Of a stretch of 64,000 nt of DNA, positions 1 through 8,921 are shown one piece after another. The DNA is from Ancrocorticia populi (GTDB lineage: Bacteria > Actinomycetota > Actinomycetes > Actinomycetales > Actinomycetaceae). The notes under the pieces were generated by a model. The model did not search any database, was not told where the DNA came from, and saw only the letters and a program-made list of their open reading frames with translations. Position 1 is the stretch's first letter, and each line of letters begins with the position of its first letter. A program made the position numbers and the translations under genes. Location of the stretch: positions 124,001-188,000 of the forward strand of contig NZ_QETB01000001.1 in the NCBI RefSeq assembly GCF_003123745.1. Direction: 5' to 3'.

Positions 1-1
1 A

Positions 2-787
2 CAACCCGCTTTGGCGGAGATTGATCGGCTCATGGTGATCGCGTGCGATCACCCAGCGCGCGGAGCACTCGGCGCAGGTGCCAATCGGATGGCGATGGAG
101 TCTCGAGAAGATGTGCTTCAGCGATGTGTAGCGGCACTATCCCGACCTGGAGTTAACGGATTCCTTGGAACCGCCGACATGATCGAAGATCTCGCACTTC
201 TGGGAGCGCTTGATGGTAAAGCCGTGTGGGGTTCGATGAACCGGGCGGGCCTTCAAGGTGCATCCTTCGAGATGGACGATCGGTTTACTTGCTACGACGC
301 AGAAGGCATCGAGGCCCAAGGACTCGTTGGCGGCAAGATGCTCTTGCGCTTCAACTACTCGGATGCAGCCACGGCGGCAACAATGGAAAGCTGTGCCCAC
401 GCAATCGACGAGCTTGCAGCACGTGGACTGAACGCAATGGTGGAACCATTTGTATCCGTATGGAAGGGAGATCGAATTGTCAACGATCTCTCAGCTGATG
501 CGGTGATTCGCTCTATCGCGATTGCGTCCGGGCTTGCGCGAACTTCCGCACATACGTGGCTGAAGCTGCCCTGCATCCAGGACATGGCTAGGGTCATGGA
601 GGCAACGACTCTGCCGAGTCTGATCCTTGGGGGCGAAGTATCGAATGACCCCGACGCCACTCATGCCCTGTGGGCTGAGGCTCTCGCCCAGCCCAACGTA
701 CGCGGCCTTGTGATTGGCCGTTCACTGTTGTATCCGCCCAATGATGATGTTGAGGCGGCCGTAGACCAAGCTGTGGAGTTGCTATGA
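2..787 (+). CDS. Cgl0158-family aldolase-like TIM barrel, 5' end outside window
   Basis: The reading frame is open back to base 2, so the gene begins upstream and roughly 30-40 N-terminal residues are missing; the TTG at 11 is not a convincing start. The fragment opens with IACDHPARGALG and ends with GGEVSNDPDATHALW and GLVIGRSLLYP, which match my recollection of the Cgl0158 family found between iolC and iolB in Corynebacterium-type inositol clusters. By position it is inferred to perform the aldolase step that cleaves 5-dehydro-2-deoxy-gluconate 6-phosphate (the IolJ role); that biochemistry is an inference. Its TGA overlaps the iolB ATG by four bases (ATGA), indicating translational coupling. 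Confidence 0.8.
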   Translation, partial: QPALAEIDRLMVIACDHPARGALGAGANRMAMESREDVLQRCVAALSRPGVNGFLGTADMIEDLALLGALDGKAVWGSMNRAGLQGASFEMDDRFTCYDAEGIEAQGLVGGKMLLRFNYSDAATAATMESCAHAIDELAARGLNAMVEPFVSVWKGDRIVNDLSADAVIRSIAIASGLARTSAHTWLKLPCIQDMARVMEATTLPSLILGGEVSNDPDATHALWAEALAQPNVRGLVIGRSLLYPPNDDVEAAVDQAVELL

Positions 788-1659
788 ATAACGAAAAGTA
801 TGTAATCCGTGCGGGTCAAACCGCACACGACGAATATGCCCTTGACCTTTCGCCAGAAATCGCAGGTTGGGAATGGTCTTCACTCCGCGTCGTTGCCCTC
901 GAGGCTGGCGCGAGTGTGACGGTTCCAGGCGGCGAGGCCGAGTTCTTGGTCCTGCCACTTCAGGGAGGATGCGCTGTTGAGGTTGACGGGCGCAGCTACG
1001 AGATTGCTGGCCGTGAATCCGTGTTCACAGATATCACTGACTACATCTACATCCCTCGCCACACGGATATCCGCGTGAGCTCAAAGGAAGGTGGGCGCTT
1101 CTCCCTCCCGGGTGCCAAGGCAACTAGGGATTTGCCGGTGCGATACTGCCCACGCGATGAAGTTCAGGTTGGCCTCCGAGGTGCTGGACCGTCCTCACGC
1201 CAGGTGAACAACTATGCGCTCGGCAATGATCTGGAAACTTCGCACCTGCTTGCAACCGAGGTGCTTACGCCAGGCGGCAACTGGTCTTCTTACCCTCCGC
1301 ATAAGCACGATGAGCACAACGATGTTGAGCGCGTCCTCGAAGAGGTCTACTACTACGAAGTGCGTCGCGGAGATAACGACACCGAAGGTTTCGCTCTTCA
1401 ACGGATCTATCCTTCCCCGGGCCACGATATTGATGTGTGCACCGAGGTTCGAGACGGAGATATCGTTGTGATGCCCTACGGTTACCACGGCCCATCTGTT
1501 GCTGCTCCGGGCTACGATCTCTACTACCTAAATGTCATGGCTGGCCCGGCTGAGGATTCGGTATGGCTAATGACTGACGATCCGCACCACACATGGGTAC
1601 GCCAAACATGGGAGACCCAAGAAGTAGATTCACGCCTGCCCATGACCCCAATGGAGTAG
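784..1659 (+). CDS. iolB: 5-deoxy-glucuronate isomerase IolB
   Basis: This 291-residue cytosolic cupin-type protein isomerises 5-deoxy-D-glucuronate to 2-deoxy-5-keto-D-gluconate in myo-inositol breakdown. Diagnostic stretches are NWSSYPPHKHDEH and EEVYYYEV, which carry the metal-binding His/Glu set of the second cupin domain, followed by MPYGYHGPSVAAPGYDLYYLN and a tail DDPHHTWVRQTW. Length is normal for the family. It starts inside the stop of the preceding aldolase-like gene and is followed after 65 nt by iolD, so the three are probably one operon. Confidence 0.95.
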   Translation: MNNEKYVIRAGQTAHDEYALDLSPEIAGWEWSSLRVVALEAGASVTVPGGEAEFLVLPLQGGCAVEVDGRSYEIAGRESVFTDITDYIYIPRHTDIRVSSKEGGRFSLPGAKATRDLPVRYCPRDEVQVGLRGAGPSSRQVNNYALGNDLETSHLLATEVLTPGGNWSSYPPHKHDEHNDVERVLEEVYYYEVRRGDNDTEGFALQRIYPSPGHDIDVCTEVRDGDIVVMPYGYHGPSVAAPGYDLYYLNVMAGPAEDSVWLMTDDPHHTWVRQTWETQEVDSRLPMTPME

Positions 1660-1724
1660 TAGGCCCGCATCCGTTTTGGCCTCATCGATGAGCGCCACTT
1701 ATTCCAAACCCATCAGGAGAAATT

Positions 1725-3635
1725 ATGAGTAAACCCCTAGTTGAAACGGTCCGCCTAACGGTGGCGCAGGCAACGATCCGTTTCCTTGTTAATCAGTATT
1801 CCGAGCGTGACGGCGTGGAGCAGCGCCTGATTGCCGGAGCATTCGGCATCTTCGGGCACGGCAATGTAGCGGGTCTAGGCCAGGCCCTACTGCAAAACGA
1901 ACTTGACCCCGAGCCGGATGGCGGCGAAATGCCCTACATCATGCCGCGCAACGAGCAAGGTGAGGTCCACGCGGCCTCCGCGTATGCCAAGTCGACGAAT
2001 CGGCTGCAAACCTACATGTGCACGGCCTCCATTGGTCCAGGCTCTCTGAACATGGTGACAGGCGCAGCGCTGGCAACAACGAACCGCGTACCCGTTCTGC
2101 TGTTCCCATCGGATCAGTTCGCCACGCGCTATCCAGATCCAGTACTACAGCAGATCGAGAATCCTCAAACGTTGGACACCACCTGTAACGATGCGTTCCG
2201 CCCCGTTTCGGCGTTCTTCGATCGCATCAACCGTCCTGAGCAGCTGCTTCCCTCGTTGATGCAGGCGATGCGCACGCTCACGGATCCCGCAGATACGGGC
2301 GCTGTTGTTGTGGCCATGCCTCAGGATGTCCAGGCTGAAGCCTTCGACTTCCCCGTGGAGATGTTCAACAAGCGTGTGTGGCACATTCGCCGCGCGCCAC
2401 TTGACGATGCGTCGCTCAAACGCGGTGCGGATCTTATCCGCGGCGCCAAGCGTCCGATCGTCGTTTCGGGTGGAGGAACAATCTACTCGGAGGCTTCGGA
2501 AGAACTGCGGGCCTTTGCTGCTGCCACCGGAATTCCGGTCTCAGACACTCAGGCTGGCAAGGGAGCCATCAATTGCGATCACCCTCAATCTGTAGGTGGG
2601 GTAGGTTCGACCGGCGGTGACGCTGCCAATCACCTAGCTGATAAGGCTGATTTGGTCATCGGAATCGGCACTCGCTACTCAGATTTCACCACAGGATCAC
2701 GGACGCAGTTCAAGAACCCCGATGTCAAGTTCCTTAATATCAACGTCAAGGCGTTTGATGCTGTGAAGAATGCTGGCGACATGCTTGTTGCTGACGCCCG
2801 CGAAGCTCTCACCGCTCTCACGAAGGAGCTTGAGGGTTACAGCGTGAGTGAAGATTACGCCGCTGAGGTTGCTCAGGAGAAGGAAGCGTGGGAGAAGCTT
2901 GTTTACAAGCACACGCATCTTGATAACCAGCCGCTTCCTGCACAGACTGACGTGTTTGGCGCTCTCAACGAAATGATGGGCGATAACGATGTCATGATCA
3001 ATGCCGCAGGCTCCATGCCTGGTGATCTTCAGGCGCTTTGGCGTGCGAAGACTCCAGTGCAGTACCACGTTGAGTATGCGTTCTCGTGCATGGGATATGA
3101 GATTCCTGCTGCGATGGGTGTAAAGCTGGCATTGCCTGATTCCGAAGTGGTCTCGATCGTTGGTGATGGCACTTACCAAATGCTCCCGATGGAACTGGCT
3201 ACCATCACCCAAGAGGACATCAAGGTAATCTTCGTTCTGCTCCAGAACTACGGCTACGCCTCTATCGGTTCGCTCTCCGAATCCCATGGCTCCCAGCGAT
3301 TCGGTACGACGTACCGTCAAGGCGGAACCGGTACCGATCACACGGCAGTCAACACACCGAAGCTGGATGTAGATATTGCGGCCAACGCGCGCTCGTGGGG
3401 GATCGACGTTATCGAGGTACATACGATGGAGGAGTTCAAGGATGCCTACCGTCAGGCTGAGGCCTCCGATAGGGCAACCATGATCCATATCGAGACAAAC
3501 CTATACGGGCCGAATCCGCCCTCCTCCTCGTGGTGGGATGTCCCAGTTTCCGAAGTGTCTCGCATCGAGAGCACTCAGCAGGCCTATCAGGAACACCTCG
3601 AGTACAAGAAGCCACAGCGGCATTACTTGCGGTAA
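1725..3635 (+). CDS. iolD: 3D-(3,5/4)-trihydroxycyclohexane-1,2-dione hydrolase IolD
   Basis: This 636-residue thiamine-diphosphate enzyme opens the inositol ring, converting trihydroxycyclohexane-dione to 5-deoxy-glucuronate. The three-domain acetolactate-synthase layout is visible: the N-terminal PYR domain with the conserved glutamate E80 in GEVHAASAYAK, a central Rossmann-like domain (VVSGGGTIYSEA), and the ThDP motif beginning GDG at residues 480-482 and closing near LQNYGY. The C-terminal SSSWWDVPVSEVS is typical of IolD. A CAGGAGAAATT Shine-Dalgarno precedes the ATG. It is the last gene of the iolB-iolD unit. Confidence 0.95.
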   Translation: MSKPLVETVRLTVAQATIRFLVNQYSERDGVEQRLIAGAFGIFGHGNVAGLGQALLQNELDPEPDGGEMPYIMPRNEQGEVHAASAYAKSTNRLQTYMCTASIGPGSLNMVTGAALATTNRVPVLLFPSDQFATRYPDPVLQQIENPQTLDTTCNDAFRPVSAFFDRINRPEQLLPSLMQAMRTLTDPADTGAVVVAMPQDVQAEAFDFPVEMFNKRVWHIRRAPLDDASLKRGADLIRGAKRPIVVSGGGTIYSEASEELRAFAAATGIPVSDTQAGKGAINCDHPQSVGGVGSTGGDAANHLADKADLVIGIGTRYSDFTTGSRTQFKNPDVKFLNINVKAFDAVKNAGDMLVADAREALTALTKELEGYSVSEDYAAEVAQEKEAWEKLVYKHTHLDNQPLPAQTDVFGALNEMMGDNDVMINAAGSMPGDLQALWRAKTPVQYHVEYAFSCMGYEIPAAMGVKLALPDSEVVSIVGDGTYQMLPMELATITQEDIKVIFVLLQNYGYASIGSLSESHGSQRFGTTYRQGGTGTDHTAVNTPKLDVDIAANARSWGIDVIEVHTMEEFKDAYRQAEASDRATMIHIETNLYGPNPPSSSWWDVPVSEVSRIESTQQAYQEHLEYKKPQRHYLR

Positions 3636-4054
3636 TCCATTGCGGCAAAAAGTGAATAGCTTCCCTCTTGGCCATCGTGCCTTGGGGGAGTGAGCACGCG
3701 GCGGCGGGGTGTGAACGACGTGGAGTCTGAAGGACTTTGCGGAGCTGCTGGCCAACGCCCTAACTATGTGGGCTCATGAATGCGGGAGGCTATCTGGCAA
3801 ATGGTGGGTCCAGATTGTCTCCCGCACTCTATTAGTCACTATCTAACTGTGAATCATAAGAACATGAAGTTTGCGTCATAAAGCCGAAGAACCTAGCAAC
3901 TTCGGTAGACGGTGCGTTTGCAGCACAAGAAAGAATGCAACACTTCACATATGTCATGACAAAAGTCCTACGATGGGTTAAAGTAGTGGTGAGCATGGCA
4001 CATGCGCCTGCAAGCACCATAAGGTGTGAAACATTGAACAAGGAGTTCGCGACG
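3636..4054 (+). promoter_or_regulatory. Intergenic region with candidate iolA promoter
   Basis: The 419-nt gap between iolD and iolA is A+T-richer than its surroundings. A sigma-70-like promoter can be read at 3956-3984: ATGACA, a 17-nt spacer, then TAAAGT. The Shine-Dalgarno AGGAG lies at 4041-4045. In-frame codons extend upstream of the iolA ATG to 3935, but they would lie on top of this promoter and lack a ribosome site, so they are treated as leader. I see no convincing operator palindrome here. Confidence 0.45.
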
Positions 4055-5548
4055 ATGAAGACGATTGAACACTGGGTAGACGGTGCTTACTACGAGGGCA
4101 CCCCAACTGGCCGTTTTGCTGTGGAAAACCCAGCTACCGGTGAAGTGGAAGCCGAACTGCTCCAAGCCTCGGATGCAGATCTGGATCATGCCGTTGAAGT
4201 TGCTAAGAAGGCCCAAAAAGAGTGGGCGAATGTCCCGCTTGCCAAGCGCGTGGACATCATGTTTAAGATGCGCCAACTCGTATTGGACCATCAGGATGAG
4301 ATGGCCAAGCTGATCGTTGCAGAGCACGGCAAGAACTACTCAGACGCCATCGGCGAAATCCAGCGCGGTCGCGAGACCCTCGACTTTGCATGTGGAATCA
4401 ACGCGGCACTGAAGGGTGAGCACTCGTTCAATATCTCTCGCGGTGTTGATATCCATACAATGCGCCAGCCCGTCGGTGTTGTTGCTGGCATCTGCCCATT
4501 CAACTTCCCCGCCATGGTTCCGATGTGGATGCATCCGGTGGCTATTGCCACTGGTAACGCATTTATCCTCAAGCCTGCATCGGCCACGCCCTCCGCGGCG
4601 CTGCTCACAGCCAAGCTGTACAAGGAAGCCGGGCTTCCCGATGGCGTGTTCAACGTGGTGTCCGGTAACCGCACGATGGTGACGAAGGTGCTGGAGCATC
4701 CCGGTATTGATGCTATCTCCTTCGTGGGTTCTACCCCGGTTGCCCACATCGTTCAGGACACCGGAGTTTCGCACGGCAAGCGCGTTCAGGCACTCGGTGG
4801 CGCCAATAACCACGCGATCGTCCTCCCCGATGCGGACCTAGACTTCGCGGCAGGCCACATCTCGGCTGCAGCCTTCGGAGCAGCTGGCGAGCGATGCATG
4901 GCCCTGCCGGTTGTGGTAGCTGTTGGTGGCGTTGGCGAAACTCTCGCTAACAAGGTCAAGGCCCATGCCGAGGGCATTAAGGTTGGCCCCGGTCTAGAAG
5001 AGGGCGTTGAGATGGGTCCTGTTATCGACGCAAAGGCGAAGACACGAATCGTTGACCTTATTGATGACGCCGAAAAGCGTGGAGCAGATGTGGTTATGGA
5101 TGGCCGCAACTTCGTGGTGCCAGGCCACGAAAATGGCCACTTCCTCAAGCCAACCATTCTCAACAAGGTGACGCTGGATTCCCCGGTTTACCAAGAAGAG
5201 GTCTTTGGCCCGGTTTTGACGATCGTTGAGGCGGACAGCTACGAAGAGGCCATCGAAATCGTCAACTCCTCGGAGTTTGGCAACGGTGCGGCAATCTTCA
5301 CGAACGATGGCGGCATGGCCCGCCGCTTCACACTGGACGTTGAAGCTGGCATGGTGGGTATCAATGTTCCGATCCCAACGCCGGTGGCCTACTACTCGTT
5401 CGGCGGATGGAAGGATTCACTGCTTGGCGATACCCACATCCACGGTCCCGAAGGCGTCAAGTTCTACACCCGCGGCAAGGCAATCACGTCCCGCTGGCCC
5501 TCCGAGGCTACGTACGAAGCGACGATGTCCTTCCAACGCGAGGATTAA
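4055..5548 (+). CDS. iolA: Methylmalonate-semialdehyde dehydrogenase (CoA-acylating) IolA
   Basis: This 497-residue aldehyde dehydrogenase oxidises malonate semialdehyde (or methylmalonate semialdehyde) to acetyl-CoA or propionyl-CoA, the last step of inositol catabolism. The MmsA hallmarks are present: GICPFNFPAMVPMWMHPVA, the nucleotide region SFVGSTPVA, the catalytic cysteine in GAAGERCMALPVVV, and GPVIDAKAK. The ATG at 4055 is chosen because it has AGGAG upstream and yields a family-length protein beginning MKTIEHWVDG; the frame extends 40 codons further upstream without family resemblance. A strong terminator follows, so it is probably transcribed alone. Confidence 0.95.
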   Translation: MKTIEHWVDGAYYEGTPTGRFAVENPATGEVEAELLQASDADLDHAVEVAKKAQKEWANVPLAKRVDIMFKMRQLVLDHQDEMAKLIVAEHGKNYSDAIGEIQRGRETLDFACGINAALKGEHSFNISRGVDIHTMRQPVGVVAGICPFNFPAMVPMWMHPVAIATGNAFILKPASATPSAALLTAKLYKEAGLPDGVFNVVSGNRTMVTKVLEHPGIDAISFVGSTPVAHIVQDTGVSHGKRVQALGGANNHAIVLPDADLDFAAGHISAAAFGAAGERCMALPVVVAVGGVGETLANKVKAHAEGIKVGPGLEEGVEMGPVIDAKAKTRIVDLIDDAEKRGADVVMDGRNFVVPGHENGHFLKPTILNKVTLDSPVYQEEVFGPVLTIVEADSYEEAIEIVNSSEFGNGAAIFTNDGGMARRFTLDVEAGMVGINVPIPTPVAYYSFGGWKDSLLGDTHIHGPEGVKFYTRGKAITSRWPSEATYEATMSFQRED

Positions 5549-5566
5549 GAGATTCGCTGAGTGAGG

Positions 5567-5604
5567 AGTGGGTGGTTGCCTTTTAGGTGGCCACCCGCTT
5601 TTCT
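5567..5604 (+). terminator. Rho-independent terminator after iolA
   Basis: The stem is AGTGGGTGGTTGCC pairing with GGTGGCCACCCGCT around a TTTTA loop, followed directly by TTTTCTTA. It ends the iolA transcript. Confidence 0.8.
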
Positions 5605-5779
5605 TATGCTTGTTCGCGTACGGGTGCTACGCCGTCGTCGTCAAAACCGGACCTTTGCCCTAAAGAAAGAAACAAATGTACTCAAGTTTCTTCAAATGAC
5701 TGTACAAATCTGAACCTCGTGCGATAGAGTATTAGCGCGCTCCAAAGATGGAGTCTCAAGGACGAGGAGAGGAGAGGCC

Positions 5780-6712
5780 ATGGCCTCGAAGGCACGGAAT
5801 ACGAACGATCCCAAGTACTCGAAGCTAGCAATTGGCGTTTGTCCTGATCAGTGGGGAGTCTGGTTCCCTGAAGATGAGAAGCAGATGCACCCGCGCCAAG
5901 CAATGGAAGAAATGGCGGCAGCAGGTTTCGAGATCATCGAAACTGGCCCCTACGGCTACTTCCCGAAGGATCCGAAGGAGCTCGCGAAGTGGACAACCGA
6001 GCTTGGTCTCAAGGTTGTGGCGGGAACCGGCTGGGGAATCCTCCATAAGAAGGAAGCTTGGGCCGATACAGAGAAGACGTTCCGCGCGATCGCGGAAACG
6101 CACGCCGCTGTAGGTGCGGAATACATCGTGCACCTGCCTCCGCTCTACCGCGATGACAAGACGTGGGAGTGGACCGATGATCGCGTCCTGTCCCCAGATG
6201 CTTGGAAGCTATACGTAGATAACGCAAACCGTCTTGGCGCTATGCTCCTTGATGAGTACGGACTCAAGATGGTGCTGCATCCCCACGGTGATTCCCACAT
6301 TGAAACCCCGGAGGAGATCGCCCGGATCTTCGATGCAACGGATCCGAAGTACGTGAACCTGTGCCTCGATTCTGGCCACGTTGTGTATGGCGGCGGCGAT
6401 CCGGTACAGCTGATCAAGGATTACCCCGAGCGCATCACCTATGTTCACATCAAGGCGTTTGATGAGGACATCACCAAGGAAGCGCATGAGAAGGATTGGC
6501 CATTTGGTGAGGCCGTCACCAAGGGTGCATCCGTGTGTCCGCCTGCAGGCCTGCCTGAAATGCATGCATTCGTGGATGCGTTGGCGGAGCTGGACAAGGA
6601 TATCTACTGCATCTGCGAGCAGGACTGCTACCCGTGTGAGCCAACGTTCCCGAAGCAGAACGCAATCAATATGCGCAACTACCTGGCCGAATGTGGTCTG
6701 GGCCTGAAGTAA
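5780..6712 (+). CDS. Sugar phosphate isomerase/epimerase, IolE-like TIM barrel
   Basis: This 310-residue xylose-isomerase-like TIM barrel begins MASKARN and contains GVCPDQWGVWFP, MVLHPHGDSHIE, LCLDSGHVVYGGG and YVHIKAF, so it resembles inosose dehydratases in layout. The canonical IolE of this island is at 21158, leaving this one to act on a different inosose or cyclitol intermediate; the substrate is unknown. The ATG sits after GAGGAGAGGAGAGGCC, a strong ribosome site. It is followed after 47 nt by iolG, implying a dehydrogenase plus TIM-barrel operon. The leader around 5672-5750 is A+T-rich and holds a short palindrome AGCGCGCT at about 5736. Confidence 0.85.
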   Translation: MASKARNTNDPKYSKLAIGVCPDQWGVWFPEDEKQMHPRQAMEEMAAAGFEIIETGPYGYFPKDPKELAKWTTELGLKVVAGTGWGILHKKEAWADTEKTFRAIAETHAAVGAEYIVHLPPLYRDDKTWEWTDDRVLSPDAWKLYVDNANRLGAMLLDEYGLKMVLHPHGDSHIETPEEIARIFDATDPKYVNLCLDSGHVVYGGGDPVQLIKDYPERITYVHIKAFDEDITKEAHEKDWPFGEAVTKGASVCPPAGLPEMHAFVDALAELDKDIYCICEQDCYPCEPTFPKQNAINMRNYLAECGLGLK

Positions 6713-6759
6713 GAACGCACGTAAAGCAGAAACTGACTCATAGAAGAGAAGGACAAACA

Positions 6760-7767
6760 ATGACTGTTCGTATTGGACTCATTGGTGCTGGCGGCATGGG
6801 CCGCGCACACGTAGATCGTATTGAGAACGACCTAGCTGGCGGCAAGATCGTGGCCGTTGCTGATATCAACATTGAGGGCGCGAAGGCCGTTGCCGAACCG
6901 CTGGGTGCCAAGGCCTACGGTACGGGCGCGGAGCTGATCGCTGACCCGGATGTGGACGCGGTTCTGATTGCCACCTTCGGCAAGGTGCACGCACCGGACG
7001 TTATCGCTGCAATCGAGGCTGGCAAGTACGTACTCTCCGAGAAGCCGCTGGCAACCACCCCCGAGGATTGCATCGCCATTATGGAGGCGGAGCAGAAGGC
7101 CGGCAAGCATCTGGTCACTGTTGGCTTCATGCGCCGTTTTGACAAGGGCTACAACGAGATGCGCGATGTTCTCAACAGTGGCGATCTTGGCTACGCTACC
7201 CTAGTTCACTGCCGCCATCGCAACCCCTCCGTCCCGGAGAACTACACCACTCGGAACATGATTGACGATACGGCGATTCACGAGATCGATACGTGCCGTT
7301 ACCTGCTGGGCGAAGAGATCGTTTCGGTCCGTGTAGATACTCCGCGCGCCACCTCCAAGAAGTTTGATCACCTGCAGGATCCTCTTGTCCTGGTGGCCAA
7401 GACGGAGAATGGCATCCTTATCGACGATGAGGTTAACGTCAATATCCAGTTTGGCTACTCCATTGAGTGTGAGCTGGTTATGGAGGCCGGCACGGTCCGG
7501 CTAACCGATCAGGAGCACTCGGCCATTCGCACTGGACAGGTTGATAAGCACGCAATTTGTCAGAGCCACGTGGATCGGTTCCAGGACGCGTTTAATCAGG
7601 AGTTCCAGCAGTGGATTCGCGCTGTTGAGCGCGATGAGCACACTGGTTCATCGTCGTGGGACGGCTACGCAGCAACCTGCGTTGTGGATGCAGGTCTGGA
7701 ATCCCTCGAGAATGGCGGTAAGGAAGTTGCTGTCAAGATGATTGAGAAGCCAGCGTTCTACGCCTGA
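6760..7767 (+). CDS. iolG: Inositol 2-dehydrogenase IolG (copy 1)
   Basis: This 335-residue Gfo/Idh/MocA enzyme oxidises myo-inositol (or an isomer) to the 2-keto form with NAD. The Rossmann start IGLIGAGGMGRAH is clear. The catalytic triad K95 (SEKPLAT), D170 and H174 (DDTAIHEID) has the same Lys/Asp/His spacing known from Bacillus IolG. The true start is the ATG at 6760 after AGAGAAGGA; the frame runs 23 codons further upstream but that part overlaps the previous gene and has no family match. The motif MRRFDKGY is shared with the paralog at 10882. Confidence 0.9.
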   Translation: MTVRIGLIGAGGMGRAHVDRIENDLAGGKIVAVADINIEGAKAVAEPLGAKAYGTGAELIADPDVDAVLIATFGKVHAPDVIAAIEAGKYVLSEKPLATTPEDCIAIMEAEQKAGKHLVTVGFMRRFDKGYNEMRDVLNSGDLGYATLVHCRHRNPSVPENYTTRNMIDDTAIHEIDTCRYLLGEEIVSVRVDTPRATSKKFDHLQDPLVLVAKTENGILIDDEVNVNIQFGYSIECELVMEAGTVRLTDQEHSAIRTGQVDKHAICQSHVDRFQDAFNQEFQQWIRAVERDEHTGSSSWDGYAATCVVDAGLESLENGGKEVAVKMIEKPAFYA

Positions 7768-7781
7768 TAGTTGAGTAGGTA

Positions 7782-7803
7782 GGGCCCGCGTTTGTGTGGG
7801 CCC
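7782..7803 (+). terminator. GC-rich hairpin after iolG copy 1
   Basis: GGGCCCGC pairs with GTGGGCCC (one G-T wobble) around GTTTGT. There is no U-run, so this is a terminator-like or attenuating hairpin rather than a classic terminator. Confidence 0.5.
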
Positions 7804-7848
7804 CACCTCGCTACGTAAGGTGCGGGATTACCTCCAGAGGTTCTTAAC

Positions 7849-7860
7849 TAACGCGCGTTA
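7849..7860. promoter_or_regulatory. LacI-type operator TAACGCGCGTTA (site 1)
   Basis: This perfect 12-bp palindrome with a central CpG is typical of LacI-family operators. Just downstream, TGCTAGATT (7861-7869) reads as an extended -10 element, so the operator sits where RNA polymerase would bind upstream. The same core occurs at 15217 and, as TGACGCGCGTCA, at 18910. It lies about 100 nt before the gene at 7959. Confidence 0.65.
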
Positions 7861-7958
7861 TGCTAGATTTGTTATTACATTGTCGACGACGACGGCCGCC
7901 GCCCGTTCTGCTATACCGCACGGCTCGGGAGGCGCTCTCTAGATGAAAGGAGCATGTC

Positions 7959-8825
7959 ATGGTTGATATCGCACTAGACCCGAACATGTATTACCGCACG
8001 ATGTCCACGGCCCAGACCCTGCACAAGGCGGCAGAGCTTGGCTTCAAGCACGTTGAGCTTTCCCCGAACACTGAGTTTCACCTATGGCACCACTACCCGA
8101 AGGGCGACGATCAATTCGTTGCGGAGCTGAAGCAGGCATCGAAGGATACGGGTGTGACGGTTCGTACCCTCAATCCGGTGTTCAACTGGTCCTCGACCGA
8201 TGAAACGGAACGGCAGGCTCAGGTCCGTAACTGGCGCCGCCTGCTGGAGCTCGCTGACCAGATCGGCGTTCGCGAGATTGTTTCTGAGTTCTCAGGGAAC
8301 CCGAACACCCCAGGAGAGTGTGAGGCACAGTGGTACCGCTCTCTTGAAGAGCTGGCCCCTGTGTTTGAGAACTATGGGATCTCGCTCAATATGGAAGCCC
8401 ATCCCTACGATTTCGTTGAAACACAGGAAGAGGCGTACGCGATCATTCGCGGCGCAAACCTTGAATGGTTGGGCTACGAATACTGCGCCCCGCATACTTT
8501 CCATCTGAGCAAGGGCCTCGGTAATGCTGGTGAGATGATCAGGGCCGCTGCGCCGAAGTTGCGAGAGGTCCATATCTCCGATTCCTACAATCACCTTGCT
8601 AATGACGGTAATCGTTACATCATCAATCCTCCGGGTGTTGATGCTCGCGTGCACCAGCACAATGAGATCGGCCAGGGCGAAGTCCCGTGGGATGAGGTCT
8701 TCAGTGCGTTGCGGGAGATCAATTTTGACGGGGTTCTTTCTGTGTGTATCTTCGGGTGGCATGAGTGGGCGGATGAGATGAACGTGCGTGTTCTTGAACG
8801 CCTGAAGAAGGAGTTTAACCAGTAG
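7959..8825 (+). CDS. Sugar phosphate isomerase/epimerase, TIM barrel (IolH-like position)
   Basis: This 288-residue xylose-isomerase-like TIM barrel begins MVDIALDPNMYYRTM. Candidate metal ligands appear in LNMEAHPYD, YCAPHTFHL, EVHISDSYNH and CIFGWHEW. It is transcribed from its own operator-bearing promoter (TAACGCGCGTTA at 7849) and followed by a hairpin and a LacI gene. Corynebacterial inositol clusters carry a comparable isomerase called IolH, but I cannot confirm orthology. The role is probably isomerisation of a keto-inositol or related sugar; the substrate is unknown. AAAGGAGCATGTC precedes the ATG. Confidence 0.8.
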   Translation: MVDIALDPNMYYRTMSTAQTLHKAAELGFKHVELSPNTEFHLWHHYPKGDDQFVAELKQASKDTGVTVRTLNPVFNWSSTDETERQAQVRNWRRLLELADQIGVREIVSEFSGNPNTPGECEAQWYRSLEELAPVFENYGISLNMEAHPYDFVETQEEAYAIIRGANLEWLGYEYCAPHTFHLSKGLGNAGEMIRAAAPKLREVHISDSYNHLANDGNRYIINPPGVDARVHQHNEIGQGEVPWDEVFSALREINFDGVLSVCIFGWHEWADEMNVRVLERLKKEFNQ

Positions 8826-8848
8826 CGATATAGTTCAGCTGGTGGTGG

Positions 8849-8882
8849 CTGCGGGGGTGAAGCTTAACTTCACCCCCCGCAG
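8849..8882 (+). terminator. Strong hairpin between 7959 gene and lacI
   Basis: CTGCGGGGGTGAAG pairs with CTTCACCCCCCGCAG around CTTAA. No U-run follows. It ends or attenuates the isomerase transcript before the LacI gene begins 40 nt later. Confidence 0.6.
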
Positions 8883-8921
8883 TTGCATGCCGATCGTATG
8901 GATCAGTATTTAGGGGGACTC

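Noticed and set aside
2697-3488. Long open frame on the minus strand, 263 codons
   Set aside because: It lies wholly inside iolD on the opposite strand, has no ribosome site or family likeness, and is rich in residues expected from the reverse of coding DNA.
5733-5746. AGCGCGCT palindrome as a fourth copy of the TAACGCGCGTTA operator
   Set aside because: Its centre is GC instead of CG and the outer bases do not match, so it is probably a different site or chance.
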